The notes under the pieces: model-generated
The model's input: only the letters and a program-made list of their open reading frames with translations
Database searches by the model: none
What the model was told of the DNA's origin: nothing
From: Arcicella sp.
Lineage (GTDB): Bacteria; Bacteroidota; Bacteroidia; Cytophagales; Spirosomataceae
DNA: 49,636 bases
Direction: 5' to 3'
Assembly: GCA_025354645.1 (NCBI GenBank)
Contig: JANXML010000110.1
Location: 1 to 49,636 of the forward strand
Program-made: the position numbers and the translations under genes
In this document: in pieces, positions 8,200 through 16,586 of the stretch
Layout of the letters: every line of letters begins with the position of its first letter
How positions within the stretch are numbered: the first letter of the stretch is position 1

Positions 8200-8763
8200 T
8201 TATGATTTTTCACCTCTTATTACACTCAAAGTAGATTGCGTAATGCCAAGATAAGAAGCAATATGCCCCAATGGTGAACGAAGCAGGATTTTTGGGTGGT
8301 TTGTAAGCAGTAGTTTGTAGCGTTCTTGAGCCGACTGAAACTGTATGGCATGGAGCTGTTCGGCGAGTCTTTTGATGGTACTGACCAATACGTATCGTGC
8401 AAAACGTTGAAGATTTACGTCGCTATCAATGATTTTTTCAATTTTCAGAAAATCAACGGTTCTAACAATTCCGCTTTCCAACATTTCGAGGCAGTAGGGA
8501 TAATGCTGATTCAGAAAGACGTTTTCGATGGGAGCGTAAATCTTTTTTTCATCAAAAAAATCATGTGTAATATCTTTGCCATCTTTCAGATAATACATTC
8601 TCATAAGCCCTTTTTCGACATAATAGACTTTGGTAGAATGATTGCCTTCGTTTAATAACTGATAACCCTTGGGCAATGCCGTGGATAGGCACAGGCTATC
8701 AACCTTCGCCGCAGTTTCGAGAGAAAGTCCTGCTTCTTTCTGTAAGTATTCTACTAAAACCAT
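8200..8763 (-). CDS. Crp/Fnr-family transcriptional regulator
   Basis: 187 residues. The N-terminal cyclic-nucleotide-binding-like beta-roll (residues ~25-115; VYYVEKGLMRMYYLKDGKDITHDFF) is followed by a dimer helix and a shortened winged helix, LGHIASYLGITQSTLSVIRGEKS. Bacteroidota have many such single-domain regulators, mostly with unknown ligands. The usual ETLSRIRR recognition helix reads STLSVIRGEKS and the protein ends there, so DNA contacts may be altered. It lies 88 bp upstream of the broken monooxygenase on the same strand and may once have controlled it. Confidence 0.85.
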   Translation of the reverse strand: MVLVEYLQKEAGLSLETAAKVDSLCLSTALPKGYQLLNEGNHSTKVYYVEKGLMRMYYLKDGKDITHDFFDEKKIYAPIENVFLNQHYPYCLEMLESGIVRTVDFLKIEKIIDSDVNLQRFARYVLVSTIKRLAEQLHAIQFQSAQERYKLLLTNHPKILLRSPLGHIASYLGITQSTLSVIRGEKS

Positions 8764-8949
8764 TGATTTACGCTTATGATTAAAGCTATAAAGGTAAATA
8801 ATTGTTCTTAGATTTCGGTTAAGGGTTTTGGAGAATGGAGTTTGTTTTACTGATGTTACGCAGACATTTCCTGACTTTTAATATTCGATAGCTCTGGATA
8901 AGCAACTTTGAGAGTTTTGATATAAATTTTAGCCTTCAATTCAAAATGA

Positions 8950-9294
8950 TTAAGAATCCCAATAATTATTAAACTCTTTCACCCTTCTTCGTGAAATCTG
9001 AGCAATTAAATTGCAGTCCATTTCGATGGTATGACCTATTTCGTTGTATTTTAGAATGTATTGAGGATTCACTAAAAATGCCCTGTGGACTCTCATAAAT
9101 CCAAACTTATTCAATTGGTCCTCAAAATATTTCAAGGTATGAGCGACTATAATTTTTTTACCATCTTTCAAACAGAACGTTGTATAATTCACTTCTCCAT
9201 GAAGCATGATTACTTCTTGCGGGCAAATGGATTTGTGGGTTTTGAGATTGAGTTTTAAGATGGGCGGAAAAATTTGTTTGTTTGAGTTTTTCAT
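8950..9294 (-). CDS. Stand-alone LytTR DNA-binding protein
   Basis: About 114 residues from MKNSNKQIFPP. The LytTR domain is seen in VIMLHGEVNYTTFCLKDGKKIIVAHTLKYFEDQL...FMRVHRAFLVNPQYILKYN...ISRRRVKEF. There is no receiver domain, a common layout in Cytophagales. The ORF track starts at 9381, but that start lies inside a 31-bp-armed inverted repeat and adds a non-conserved tail, so I prefer the ATG at 9294. The gene follows the beta-propeller lipoprotein on the same strand, separated by that inverted repeat. Confidence 0.8.
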   Translation of the reverse strand: MKNSNKQIFPPILKLNLKTHKSICPQEVIMLHGEVNYTTFCLKDGKKIIVAHTLKYFEDQLNKFGFMRVHRAFLVNPQYILKYNEIGHTIEMDCNLIAQISRRRVKEFNNYWDS

Positions 9295-9318
9295 TTTATC
9301 AAGAGATAAAATTGATGG

Positions 9319-9432
9319 TTTATAGACTGCGACATAACTTCTTAGAATAAAATTTAAAGTAATGGTGTTCAGATTTGACAAATTTCAAAAAGTCAAATCT
9401 ATATTCCAATAAGTTATGTCGTAGTCTATAAA
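9319..9432. repeat. Long nested inverted repeat between lipoprotein gene and LytTR gene
   Basis: Left arm TTTATAGACTGCGACATAACTT (9319-9340) and right arm AAGTTATGTCGTAGTCTATAAA (9411-9432) are inverted copies with one mismatch in 22; pairing continues inward for about 9 more positions with 2 mismatches. Inside lies a perfect 9-bp hairpin, AGATTTGAC (9371-9379) / GTCAAATCT (9392-9400). It starts 12 bp after the stop of the 9444-10727 gene and ends about 25 bp before the LytTR start. It may be a terminator/leader structure or a MITE-like insert. A further hairpin ATTTTATC-AAGA-GATAAAAT (9293-9312) overlaps the LytTR start. Confidence 0.85.
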
Positions 9433-9443
9433 AAGAGTAAATT

Positions 9444-10727
9444 CTATTTTTTTGAAATACAAAAACAAGCATTTGCATCAATTACATCCACATCTCCAAT
9501 GTCTCCTTTTGGAGCAAAATTATAAATTGGAGGATTGTAATCAATAAATAAATCCGTTGAAGACGCTCCTGCTAATGTATTGCCAGTATATTTTATTCCT
9601 TGCAAACCGTACACTCTTCCTGTGGTTACACCTTTTGCCTCTAAATAATTACCACTATTCCAAATAAAATCATCACAGTCTTTTACACCGCCTTTTTCGT
9701 CACTTTTGTAGGAGAAATCTACGCCACCAGCCGAATTTTTACCCGTAAAACCACCCACAAAATATTGGGTATTTGAAACCCATGCAGTGCCAATTTTATT
9801 ATAGCTATATGACATGGCATTGTGAGGATCTCCTCTTTCAGCTAATATTACCTTTTTTGTATCACCTGAAAATTCTATATCTGTTATCGTATTCATTGCC
9901 CCTGGTAAATTTGGAATTTCCAAGGTTGGAACCGCCGAAGGAGGTAAACTGCCGTCCGTATTTAGGGTAATTGAATATAAATTTCGATTTGAAGCGGTGG
10001 TGGTAGGTGTTGTAATTCTCGCAAAGTACAATTTCACTTTTCCCTTTTCATAATTCACACCAATTCCCCAAATTTGTTCATCTTGAGTTGTGATATCGGG
10101 TGTTGGCGTGTCTATCGTCCAAGGGTCATAAGTGTCTAAAATTGCACCAGCCATCGAAATTCGATAAATTTTACCATTGTCTAAATTGGTTGCAAAAATC
10201 TGTTTATTTACTTTATCATAAGCAATGTTTCCAATGCCATTTAAACTGCCAGTGCTACCCGTCGGATATGTTATTCCAGGTAAATCTACCAAAGTACTAA
10301 TTGCATAGGTAGGTGAAGATGCTTTAAATATCCTTCCAGGAGTGGCATTTTTATAAAGAGGATTGTAACCATTTTGACCGTAAATTCCCGAAGAAGCCAA
10401 ATAAATATTTGAATTGTCATCTGTGGCAATTCCAAAAACTCTTCCTAAATTTTTGAGCGTCCAATCGGCAGGATTTTTCACATATCCAGCAGAAATTAAT
10501 GAAGGAGCCCAATCGGTTCCAACAGGGGCTGAGGCGTTGTTTCTTGTATCATAAATACCTCCCACAAAATCACTACTAATGTCGGCATTATAGGTAACCA
10601 CTGTTAAACCACTTTGCGTACTATTTTCTCCAAATTGTTCACATTCAGGAGAATACACGCACGTTTCTTCTTTGCTACAAGCTATCAAAATGATAATAAC
10701 TGTGAGCGTTGATAATATTCGTTTCAT
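9444..10727 (-). CDS. Beta-propeller-like lipoprotein
   Basis: 427 residues. Lipoprotein signal MKRILSTLTVIIILIAC with the lipid-anchored Cys at residue 17. The rest is made of repeats such as GRVFGIATDDNSNIYLASSG, GIGNIAYDKVNKQIFATNLDNGKIYRIS and ITDIEFSGDTKKVILAERG. This pattern (internal/aqueous beta strands, D-x-x-N/G-IYLAS) suggests an NHL/SMP-30-like beta-propeller. No enzymatic motif was recognised. It is the last gene of a three-gene operon after a lipoprotein and an OmpA protein; a 13-bp hairpin lies in the 65-bp gap before it. Probably surface or periplasmic, membrane-anchored, perhaps a partner of the OmpA protein. Confidence 0.75.
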   Translation of the reverse strand: MKRILSTLTVIIILIACSKEETCVYSPECEQFGENSTQSGLTVVTYNADISSDFVGGIYDTRNNASAPVGTDWAPSLISAGYVKNPADWTLKNLGRVFGIATDDNSNIYLASSGIYGQNGYNPLYKNATPGRIFKASSPTYAISTLVDLPGITYPTGSTGSLNGIGNIAYDKVNKQIFATNLDNGKIYRISMAGAILDTYDPWTIDTPTPDITTQDEQIWGIGVNYEKGKVKLYFARITTPTTTASNRNLYSITLNTDGSLPPSAVPTLEIPNLPGAMNTITDIEFSGDTKKVILAERGDPHNAMSYSYNKIGTAWVSNTQYFVGGFTGKNSAGGVDFSYKSDEKGGVKDCDDFIWNSGNYLEAKGVTTGRVYGLQGIKYTGNTLAGASSTDLFIDYNPPIYNFAPKGDIGDVDVIDANACFCISKK

Positions 10728-10743
10728 TTTTTTTATGTTTTAT

Positions 10744-10777
10744 AAATGGGCATATTCTCGTAATAATATGCCCATTT
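10744..10777 (-). terminator. Intercistronic hairpin between OmpA-like and beta-propeller genes
   Basis: AAATGGGCATATT (10744-10756) and AATATGCCCATTT (10765-10777): perfect 13-bp stem with an 8-nt loop. No T run follows on the minus strand, so it may act as a partial terminator or an mRNA-end stabiliser that lowers expression of the last gene relative to the porin. Confidence 0.6.
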
Positions 10778-10792
10778 GAGATATGTATTTCT

Positions 10793-12553
10793 TTATTTTT
10801 CAGGACAAATAACTTTCATTTCCGTTCTGCGATTAATACTATGTTGGGCTTCTGTGCAATTTACCCCATCAGCACATTCGTTCAGTAAAACCGTTTCTCC
10901 GTAACCTTTACCCGTAATTCTATTTCTGTCAATACCCTGCGATACAATGTAATTAACCGAAGCATTTGCCCTATTTTGCGAAAGCGTTTTGTTGTAATCA
11001 TTACTCGAACGGCAGTCCGTATGAGAACCTACTTCCACTTGTACTTTTGGATTAGTTTTCATAAAAACAACCAAACGGTTCAATTCAACTTTGGCTATTT
11101 CTTTGATTTCATATTTATCTAAATCAAACAAAATATTTTTCAAACCCAAGGCTTTTCCACATTCAAACTTTTCTGCACACATTTCTAATTTTACAAATAG
11201 ATTTTTATCACGGTTATAATCGTTGGCAGAAACCTTTTCTATTTGGGAGAAATATTTTTCCATTCTTCCGTATAAATCATATTCCCCTTTTTCGGGCAAT
11301 TGAAGTAAGAAATTTCCTTGAGCATCAGTCACGGTTGATTTTTTAACGGCTAAATCTTTATTTTCCAAAACCACATTTATACCAGCAATGGGTGTGGTAG
11401 TATTACACTCAAAGGCACGACCTTTTATGATGAAGTTTCTATCGCCGTATATAATCTCTTTTGAAATAACGCCACTATTATTCATACAATTTTGAAATTC
11501 ACTTTCAGATAGACTTACTTCTTCCAAATTCGTAGCGTTTAAACTCCCTTTGATGATATAATTTTTTGGTGAAACTTGTTCAAACACAACCACGCCAAAA
11601 CTATTTGTTTTGCCCGTATTCACAATTTGCCCTGCTCCATTTACTAAAACAACATCTGTTTCTGGCAGTATCTCTTTGGTGTATTTATCCCTTGCGGTTA
11701 TGCTCAATTTGCAACCACATACATTGCAAACAGCCTTTACTTGCTCGACTATTTTTGTTTTGCTTTTTTGGGGGAATCTAAAAACAATACCCGCATAGAC
11801 TCCCACAGAACTGATATTACAGTTACATGGGTCCTTTCTTATCATTGGATTCAAATCAACTATATTACCTGATTCTTTTGCAGTTTGGTTATAATATCCA
11901 GAGGCGATGCCAGTGGTTGAATTTACTGATTCAGGGACTTCAAAATGATTGATATGATAAACACCCAAATTCACCCCAAAAGCCTTAGTGAAAAAATAGT
12001 TGAACTGTATTGATGCTTTTGAGGATATTACATTTTTTGCATCGTATCCAGCATGAAAATTCAAATCAATAGGACTTGGTGTTGGAGAAGTTGGGATTTG
12101 ACCTTGTAATAAAGTATAGCCACCTTTGATATTTGATATACCACCCCTCAAATTTAATTCTAAACTCCATTTATCATTTCTCAAATACCTAAAACTGGGT
12201 CCAATACCTGCAAAAGTTCGAGTGATATGATTTTCTTGAAGATTTAGCGTATTTATGGAAAATCCAGAATAAATCAAATTGCTTGTTGAATACTTACTTT
12301 GGGGATTATTTTCTAAAAAATCACCATCTATTCCCATGCCCAACCAATTGTTAAAATAGTAATTTGCCGTTATTCCAGCCATCCAATTTCCTTTATAGTC
12401 AATGAATGGAGTGTTGTTTTGATACATAGGTTTTACATCAAAACCCCCTTTTAGGGATAGTTGTAAGCCTTTATTGTTGTTCAAAACCGTTTGAGCGTTG
12501 ATACCAATACTCACGAAGAGCATCAACATTTTTAATAATATTATTTTTTTCAT
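10793..12553 (-). CDS. OmpA-family outer membrane protein with N-terminal barrel and carboxypeptidase-regulatory-like domains
   Basis: 586 residues. Signal peptide (MKKIILLKMLMLFVSIGINAQ). Residues ~25-260 are amphipathic strands of an outer-membrane beta-barrel. Then come two CarboxypepD_reg-like beta-sandwiches (ITARDKYTKEILPETDVVLVN and IKGRAFECNTTTPIAGINVVLEN). The C-terminal OmpA domain (~470-586) reads LFDLDKYEIKE...VGSHTDCRSSNDYNKTLSQNRANASVNYIV...NRRTEM; the D and R that grip meso-diaminopimelate are present. So it tethers the outer membrane to peptidoglycan. It is 18 bp after the preceding lipoprotein gene, in the same operon. Confidence 0.9.
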   Translation of the reverse strand: MKKIILLKMLMLFVSIGINAQTVLNNNKGLQLSLKGGFDVKPMYQNNTPFIDYKGNWMAGITANYYFNNWLGMGIDGDFLENNPQSKYSTSNLIYSGFSINTLNLQENHITRTFAGIGPSFRYLRNDKWSLELNLRGGISNIKGGYTLLQGQIPTSPTPSPIDLNFHAGYDAKNVISSKASIQFNYFFTKAFGVNLGVYHINHFEVPESVNSTTGIASGYYNQTAKESGNIVDLNPMIRKDPCNCNISSVGVYAGIVFRFPQKSKTKIVEQVKAVCNVCGCKLSITARDKYTKEILPETDVVLVNGAGQIVNTGKTNSFGVVVFEQVSPKNYIIKGSLNATNLEEVSLSESEFQNCMNNSGVISKEIIYGDRNFIIKGRAFECNTTTPIAGINVVLENKDLAVKKSTVTDAQGNFLLQLPEKGEYDLYGRMEKYFSQIEKVSANDYNRDKNLFVKLEMCAEKFECGKALGLKNILFDLDKYEIKEIAKVELNRLVVFMKTNPKVQVEVGSHTDCRSSNDYNKTLSQNRANASVNYIVSQGIDRNRITGKGYGETVLLNECADGVNCTEAQHSINRRTEMKVICPEK

Positions 12554-12571
12554 GATTGATATTTTTTTAAA

Positions 12572-13516
12572 TTATTTCAACAAGGTTACGTGTGCTACAT
12601 AATCCGCTTTCTTCCCAGTCTTTGCTTTTTTAATATCAAAAGTTGCAGTATGATTGGGCGTAAGGGTTTCCTCATTTGTTATCCATAAATAATTGCCATT
12701 ATTTTCTGTTACAAAAATCAAATAGCACTGTAAGCCAACTGGGTATTTTCCACCCAATGTACCCAATGCGTTAGGGGCATTTTTCGGAAGCACAAGCACT
12801 TGGCTTACTTTATCAAAGCCTACTGGTACTTTGGCAGTTATGAGCGTTTTTGGTTCTGGATAACCATAAAATCTATCAACATTAAACCATCCAAAATTGG
12901 GTACAATAAACTTGTAAGTGTTTGCTCTGGTGTCCGTAAAAACAACCGTAGCGGTTTGTTCCCAACCTAAATTATTATCGTATAATTGCCCTTTAAAAAG
13001 TCTCATACCTTCAAGCATTCCTCCCGTGTTGCTCGCAGAGGTAGTTATCTCAATGGGTTTTGTTAACGTTAGGTTTTGTCCCGTTAGCGATACTATATTT
13101 ACATAAAACTCCCCGCCAGACTGCATAATTTCCCACTCTTTATTTGGCAATAGTCCCATGGTTGGTTTATTAGTTACACTCATTTTGGCTTTGTCGTAAA
13201 TTTCGACTAATTCCAATATGACCGATCCTGTGACAGCAGCGCCATTTAAAGTCAAACTATTGGGTTGCACAGTCACGGTTGTCCCTCTTTCAGAAGTATA
13301 AGTAAAACTTTGAGTGGAGATAAAGTGAGCAAACTTTTTTTCGCCAATTGTGGCATCTTCAAATAGAGCATTTAATTTATCAATTGAAGATGGTTGGGGT
13401 TCATTTGTAATGGTAACTTCATTGTCAGTACATCCCCAAACGATGCTTGAGATTATGATCATCTGGAAACTTTTCTTCTGAAAAAAAAGTAAGATTTTCG
13501 GTAATAACTTTTTCAT
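12572..13516 (-). CDS. Lipoprotein with ZU5-like beta domain
   Basis: 314 residues. The N-terminus has a hydrophobic stretch and a lipobox-like IVWGC (Cys ~29). The middle reads FTYTSERGTTVTVQPNSLTLNGAAVTGSVILELVEIYDKAKMSVTNKPTMG, resembling the ZU5-like beta-sandwich seen in many Bacteroidota lipoproteins (G..V.VP.N.......V.G.V..E..E...K..M). No catalytic motif. It is the first gene of the lipoprotein-OmpA-propeller operon, and its promoter carries the same 22-bp motif as the nearby response-regulator operon. Domain assignment is by eye and moderate. Confidence 0.7.
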   Translation of the reverse strand: MKKLLPKILLFFQKKSFQMIIISSIVWGCTDNEVTITNEPQPSSIDKLNALFEDATIGEKKFAHFISTQSFTYTSERGTTVTVQPNSLTLNGAAVTGSVILELVEIYDKAKMSVTNKPTMGLLPNKEWEIMQSGGEFYVNIVSLTGQNLTLTKPIEITTSASNTGGMLEGMRLFKGQLYDNNLGWEQTATVVFTDTRANTYKFIVPNFGWFNVDRFYGYPEPKTLITAKVPVGFDKVSQVLVLPKNAPNALGTLGGKYPVGLQCYLIFVTENNGNYLWITNEETLTPNHTATFDIKKAKTGKKADYVAHVTLLK

Positions 13517-13590
13517 GTTTTTAAAATATTGATTTTTAACACCTACATCCTTTTAGCCGATTCGGTTTTTTGCTTAGCGGTTTGACTCTA

Positions 13591-13637
13591 CAAAATTGGG
13601 TGAATTACACAAGGCAAAAAATACCCAATTTAGGTGA
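13591..13637 (-). promoter_or_regulatory. Promoter of lipoprotein/OmpA operon with putative response-regulator site
   Basis: On the minus strand TCACCTAAATTGGGTATTTTTT (plus coordinates 13637-13616) is followed after 17 nt by CAATTTTG (13598-13591), one base away from the Bacteroidota -7 element TAnnTTTG. The same 22-bp word with 2 mismatches and the same 17-nt spacing to TAAATTTG is found upstream of the response regulator. The start codon of the lipoprotein gene is about 75 bp further on. Confidence 0.6.
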
Positions 13638-13680
13638 GTACAAACCAAGCAAACAGAAGTGATTAGAGAGGGAAAGGCAC

Positions 13681-13727
13681 AAAAAAAACAGGCATAACGA
13701 GCCGATTTATAGCTCATTATGCCTGTT
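13681..13727 (-). terminator. Intrinsic terminator of the peptidase operon
   Basis: Minus strand: AACAGGCATAATGAGC, 9-nt loop, GCTCGTTATGCCTGTT (15 of 16 pairs Watson-Crick, one G-T), then TTTTTT. It lies 18 bp after the stop of the membrane-protein gene and separates that operon from the lipoprotein operon promoter. Confidence 0.9.
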
Positions 13728-13744
13728 TTGAAAGATGATTTATA

Positions 13745-14407
13745 CTATGCTTCTTTCACTTTATTACGAATAATATAGAAACCATAAGCCACCATGAGAT
13801 TGGTGATAACGATAAAAAGAGGAGAAGATAAATACCAACAAAGTTGCATGAAATCAGTAGAGTAGGCTGAAAGTTTTTCCATAAGAGTTGAAATCAAAAT
13901 AGAAAAAAGATTCATGATAAGTAGAGCTGAAATTATCCAAATGAGCGAGCGTTTGTAAGTACTACTTTTATAGGTAAGCACTATTTTACGAAGCATAAGA
14001 ATTGAAACAATAATAACGAATATTGTTTCAGCACTTGACATATAACTACTTATAAGATTCTTTGTAGTAAGAAAATCATTAATCATTAAACAAATAAAAA
14101 TTATGCAAAGTAAAGCCAAAACCCATTTAAGTTCTTTACCTAAATCAAAAATTGATATAGTAAGCAAAGAAACTAAAATAATATCAAGACAAGGACTTAG
14201 GTGATATAAAAGTTGCTGGCTATGCTCAATATTAGAAAAATAAAAAGCAATCCAGCTAATTATAAATGCTCTAATAACGTTATAAGTGGCTATTTTTAAA
14301 GGAAAATTAAAAAACTTCCATCTAAAAATAGCCACTATTACAGGTATTATTGCTGTTCCGATACTAATATTATATGCCCATTCTATAATAGAAAAATACT
14401 TTTCCAT
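13745..14407 (-). CDS. Multi-pass inner membrane protein, unknown function
   Basis: 220 residues with about six or seven hydrophobic helices (for example IIPVIVAIFRW, IISWIAFYFSN, IILVSLLTISIF, WVLALLCIIFICLMI, IFVIIVSILML, SLIWIISALLIMNLFSIL, LFIVITNLMVAYGFYII), joined by short loops and ending in a basic tail NKVKEA. No signature motif was recognised; the helix spacing is reminiscent of the 7TM modules found in some Bacteroidota sensors, but no output domain is attached. It is the last gene of the response regulator-peptidase operon, 50 bp after the 128-aa gene, and is followed by a strong terminator. A sensor, immunity or protease-partner role is possible but unproven. Confidence 0.7.
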   Translation of the reverse strand: MEKYFSIIEWAYNISIGTAIIPVIVAIFRWKFFNFPLKIATYNVIRAFIISWIAFYFSNIEHSQQLLYHLSPCLDIILVSLLTISIFDLGKELKWVLALLCIIFICLMINDFLTTKNLISSYMSSAETIFVIIVSILMLRKIVLTYKSSTYKRSLIWIISALLIMNLFSILISTLMEKLSAYSTDFMQLCWYLSSPLFIVITNLMVAYGFYIIRNKVKEA

Positions 14408-14457
14408 TTAATTTTGTAGTTTTAGACCACAATATAGAAAGAAAAAATAAATTTATA

Positions 14458-14844
14458 TTAAGCAGTCGGAGGTTTAGGTTTTATCATTGGTAATACTCCA
14501 TCAGGTCCACCATCACCAGCGGTTGCTGTTGTGGCATATTTAGGAAGTTTATTCATGATTTGTGGCTCATCATCTTTTGATATGCCAGAAGCAGATTCAA
14601 TCACTAATTGCAATTGCCCGCTCTTTTTAATGGCTTTGTTCATTCCAAAACTCACTACAATCCCTGCCGCATCTTCGTTTTCGAGGAGCATTTTGACAAG
14701 GAGGGTTTTTCCGATAAAATAACCCTGTGTCACCAAGGAATTTGGGTCTGTTATTTCTTCCTTAAAAATTGTTTTTAACTGTAAGGCAGTTTTTGCATCT
14801 ACCTTTTTTAAGCCCTGTTGGCTCAATCTGTGCGTGTTTTTCAT
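14458..14844 (-). CDS. 128-aa protein of unknown function next to S8 peptidase
   Basis: No signal peptide, no membrane segment. Residues 1-95 are mixed charged/hydrophobic and probably folded. Residues ~96-128 are low complexity with Gly/Asp and Pro (ATTATAGDGGPDGVLPMIKPKPPTA) and look like a flexible tail. I recognise no family. The gene is 32 bp after the subtilisin-like peptidase and 50 bp before the membrane protein. Its size, polar body and flexible tail make it a candidate substrate, chaperone or inhibitor of that peptidase; this is inference from position only. Confidence 0.6.
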   Translation of the reverse strand: MKNTHRLSQQGLKKVDAKTALQLKTIFKEEITDPNSLVTQGYFIGKTLLVKMLLENEDAAGIVVSFGMNKAIKKSGQLQLVIESASGISKDDEPQIMNKLPKYATTATAGDGGPDGVLPMIKPKPPTA

Positions 14845-14876
14845 GAAATTGTGATTTTATGGTAAAAATTGGGAAA

Positions 14877-16574
14877 TTAATAAATTGAGAGTTTTAGGTT
14901 CAATAATTCTTTGAAATTTGCAGGCAAAGGTGGCGTTGGAACATAATTTAAAACTCTTATTATTTCAATTATTGTTAGCCTTCTTCTGATTCCAGTGGTC
15001 TGATTTTCTGCCATGCTTTGAAAATTCGCTACCAAAGCTGCTGTAATAGCACTTGCTAAGGAGGTACTATTGAAAGGTTTGTCGTTCGTTGCGGTAATCA
15101 TTGCGGAGGTAAGAACATCATCGCCAAAACAACGGTAATCTAATCTATTGCCACTGTTTAATTTTGGTTGAAAATTCCTATCAAAAGCACCTACCATAAT
15201 GGCACCTGTCCCGTTGGTCTTATTCGTTATATCTTTCAACGTTGAAAAAGGACTTGAAAAATTAAGGTTGAGATTATTATTACCATTCCCAGCCGCTTCA
15301 ATAATGATATATTTTGCACTTATTCCTTTATTAATTACATTCCACATGGCAGGTTCAATTTCTACTGGAAAAAGTGAACTTGCGACGTAATTTGGTAGCG
15401 GATTTTTTGGAGTAGGAACTGGAACTGGATAAATTTTATAAGTAACTGTAACTTGTAATTCTAATAGCACGATATCGTATAAATTAAGGGTTTTTACCAT
15501 GCTTCCTGAAATCGCCTCAGTTGTTTGATTATAACCATACCCCAATACTGAAGCCAGAGCTGCCTCTCTAAATTCACCTTTTGGATAATGCGTAGAAGCC
15601 ACTTGAACATCTGCCCCCATACATAATCCATTTAAGGTAGCTGCACTATCGATGGGATTCTCTTTTCCTAAAAGTACATTTAAGGTCTTTTGTCCATGCA
15701 TAAAATCACCATTGTTTACCCCACCACCTAAAATTGGTCTTGCAGTAGAAGGTGGAAAACCAGCGTATTGAATAGGTGTATCAAAATTCCAACCTTGCTC
15801 CACATCTATTACTTTAATGGTAGGTTTTGAAGATGAAGTAGAAGTCAAATTTGTTCCTACAACAATGCCGAAAGTGTTAAGTATCGTATGAATAGGTTTG
15901 ACATTCGCCAACGGTGGCGGTGGATCAAAAGTGCCAACTCGACTTAAAGGATCAGATTGTGGAACTGATGCGGAATTAGAAGACTTCATATTCATAGCCA
16001 ATGGCTCTGGTTGAAATTTACTTGCAAAAGATTTTGGTCGATTATTTGCTACTTGTGTAGGCACATCATTTGGAATTGATGCCCCTCCAGAACCTTGAAA
16101 AGCACTTTGTTCCTCAAAATTGGCAAGTGTCCCTCTCAAATAAAAATAATCAATTCCTAAATTTGGAAAACTTATTTTTAACTTATTCAAATCCTCCAGC
16201 TTTTGCATTTCATTGGCTGAATTAACTTCAATGAAATAATAATTCAATAAATTTTCACCAATATTATTGCTTCTATCATTTGCCATTTGCATCAGATTGA
16301 CAACATTCGTATTATCTTCCACAGAAAAAAGACTTTCAATTTTTCCATTCACATCCATCGGTGCGATTTGTGCAACCAGATTTGAAAAAACAAATTTACT
16401 CTCACTAATATTGCCAGCGTTTTTAAGAATAGGATAAAGTTCATTAACTCTTCCAAAGTTAAAATCGAGGAAAAATTTATCATTAATTACAATCTTTCCT
16501 GGATTATTAGTTACCGTTTCCTGTTGCAAAAAAAAAGCATCTTTAATTTTGAATACAATTTTTGAGATGGGCAT
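14877..16574 (-). CDS. Subtilisin-like (S8) serine peptidase without signal peptide
   Basis: 565 residues. The catalytic set can be placed: Asp257 in IKVIDVEQGW, His293 in FMHGQKTLNVLLG, oxyanion Asn430 in IIIEAAGNGNN, Ser505 in FNSTSLASAITAALVA (the usual GTS motif reads STS). N-terminal residues 1-150 form a separate folded domain of unknown type, then a Pro/Ser/Asn-rich linker (~160-225). The N-terminus MPISKIVFKIKDAFF has no signal peptide or lipobox, so the peptidase should remain in the cytosol, unlike most subtilisins. The gene starts 12 bp after the response regulator stop and is followed by the 128-aa gene, clearly in one operon under the two-component system. Activity is likely but the STS variant should be noted. 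Confidence 0.82.
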   Translation of the reverse strand: MPISKIVFKIKDAFFLQQETVTNNPGKIVINDKFFLDFNFGRVNELYPILKNAGNISESKFVFSNLVAQIAPMDVNGKIESLFSVEDNTNVVNLMQMANDRSNNIGENLLNYYFIEVNSANEMQKLEDLNKLKISFPNLGIDYFYLRGTLANFEEQSAFQGSGGASIPNDVPTQVANNRPKSFASKFQPEPLAMNMKSSNSASVPQSDPLSRVGTFDPPPPLANVKPIHTILNTFGIVVGTNLTSTSSSKPTIKVIDVEQGWNFDTPIQYAGFPPSTARPILGGGVNNGDFMHGQKTLNVLLGKENPIDSAATLNGLCMGADVQVASTHYPKGEFREAALASVLGYGYNQTTEAISGSMVKTLNLYDIVLLELQVTVTYKIYPVPVPTPKNPLPNYVASSLFPVEIEPAMWNVINKGISAKYIIIEAAGNGNNNLNLNFSSPFSTLKDITNKTNGTGAIMVGAFDRNFQPKLNSGNRLDYRCFGDDVLTSAMITATNDKPFNSTSLASAITAALVANFQSMAENQTTGIRRRLTIIEIIRVLNYVPTPPLPANFKELLNLKLSIY

Positions 16575-16586
16575 AACTTTATTTGT

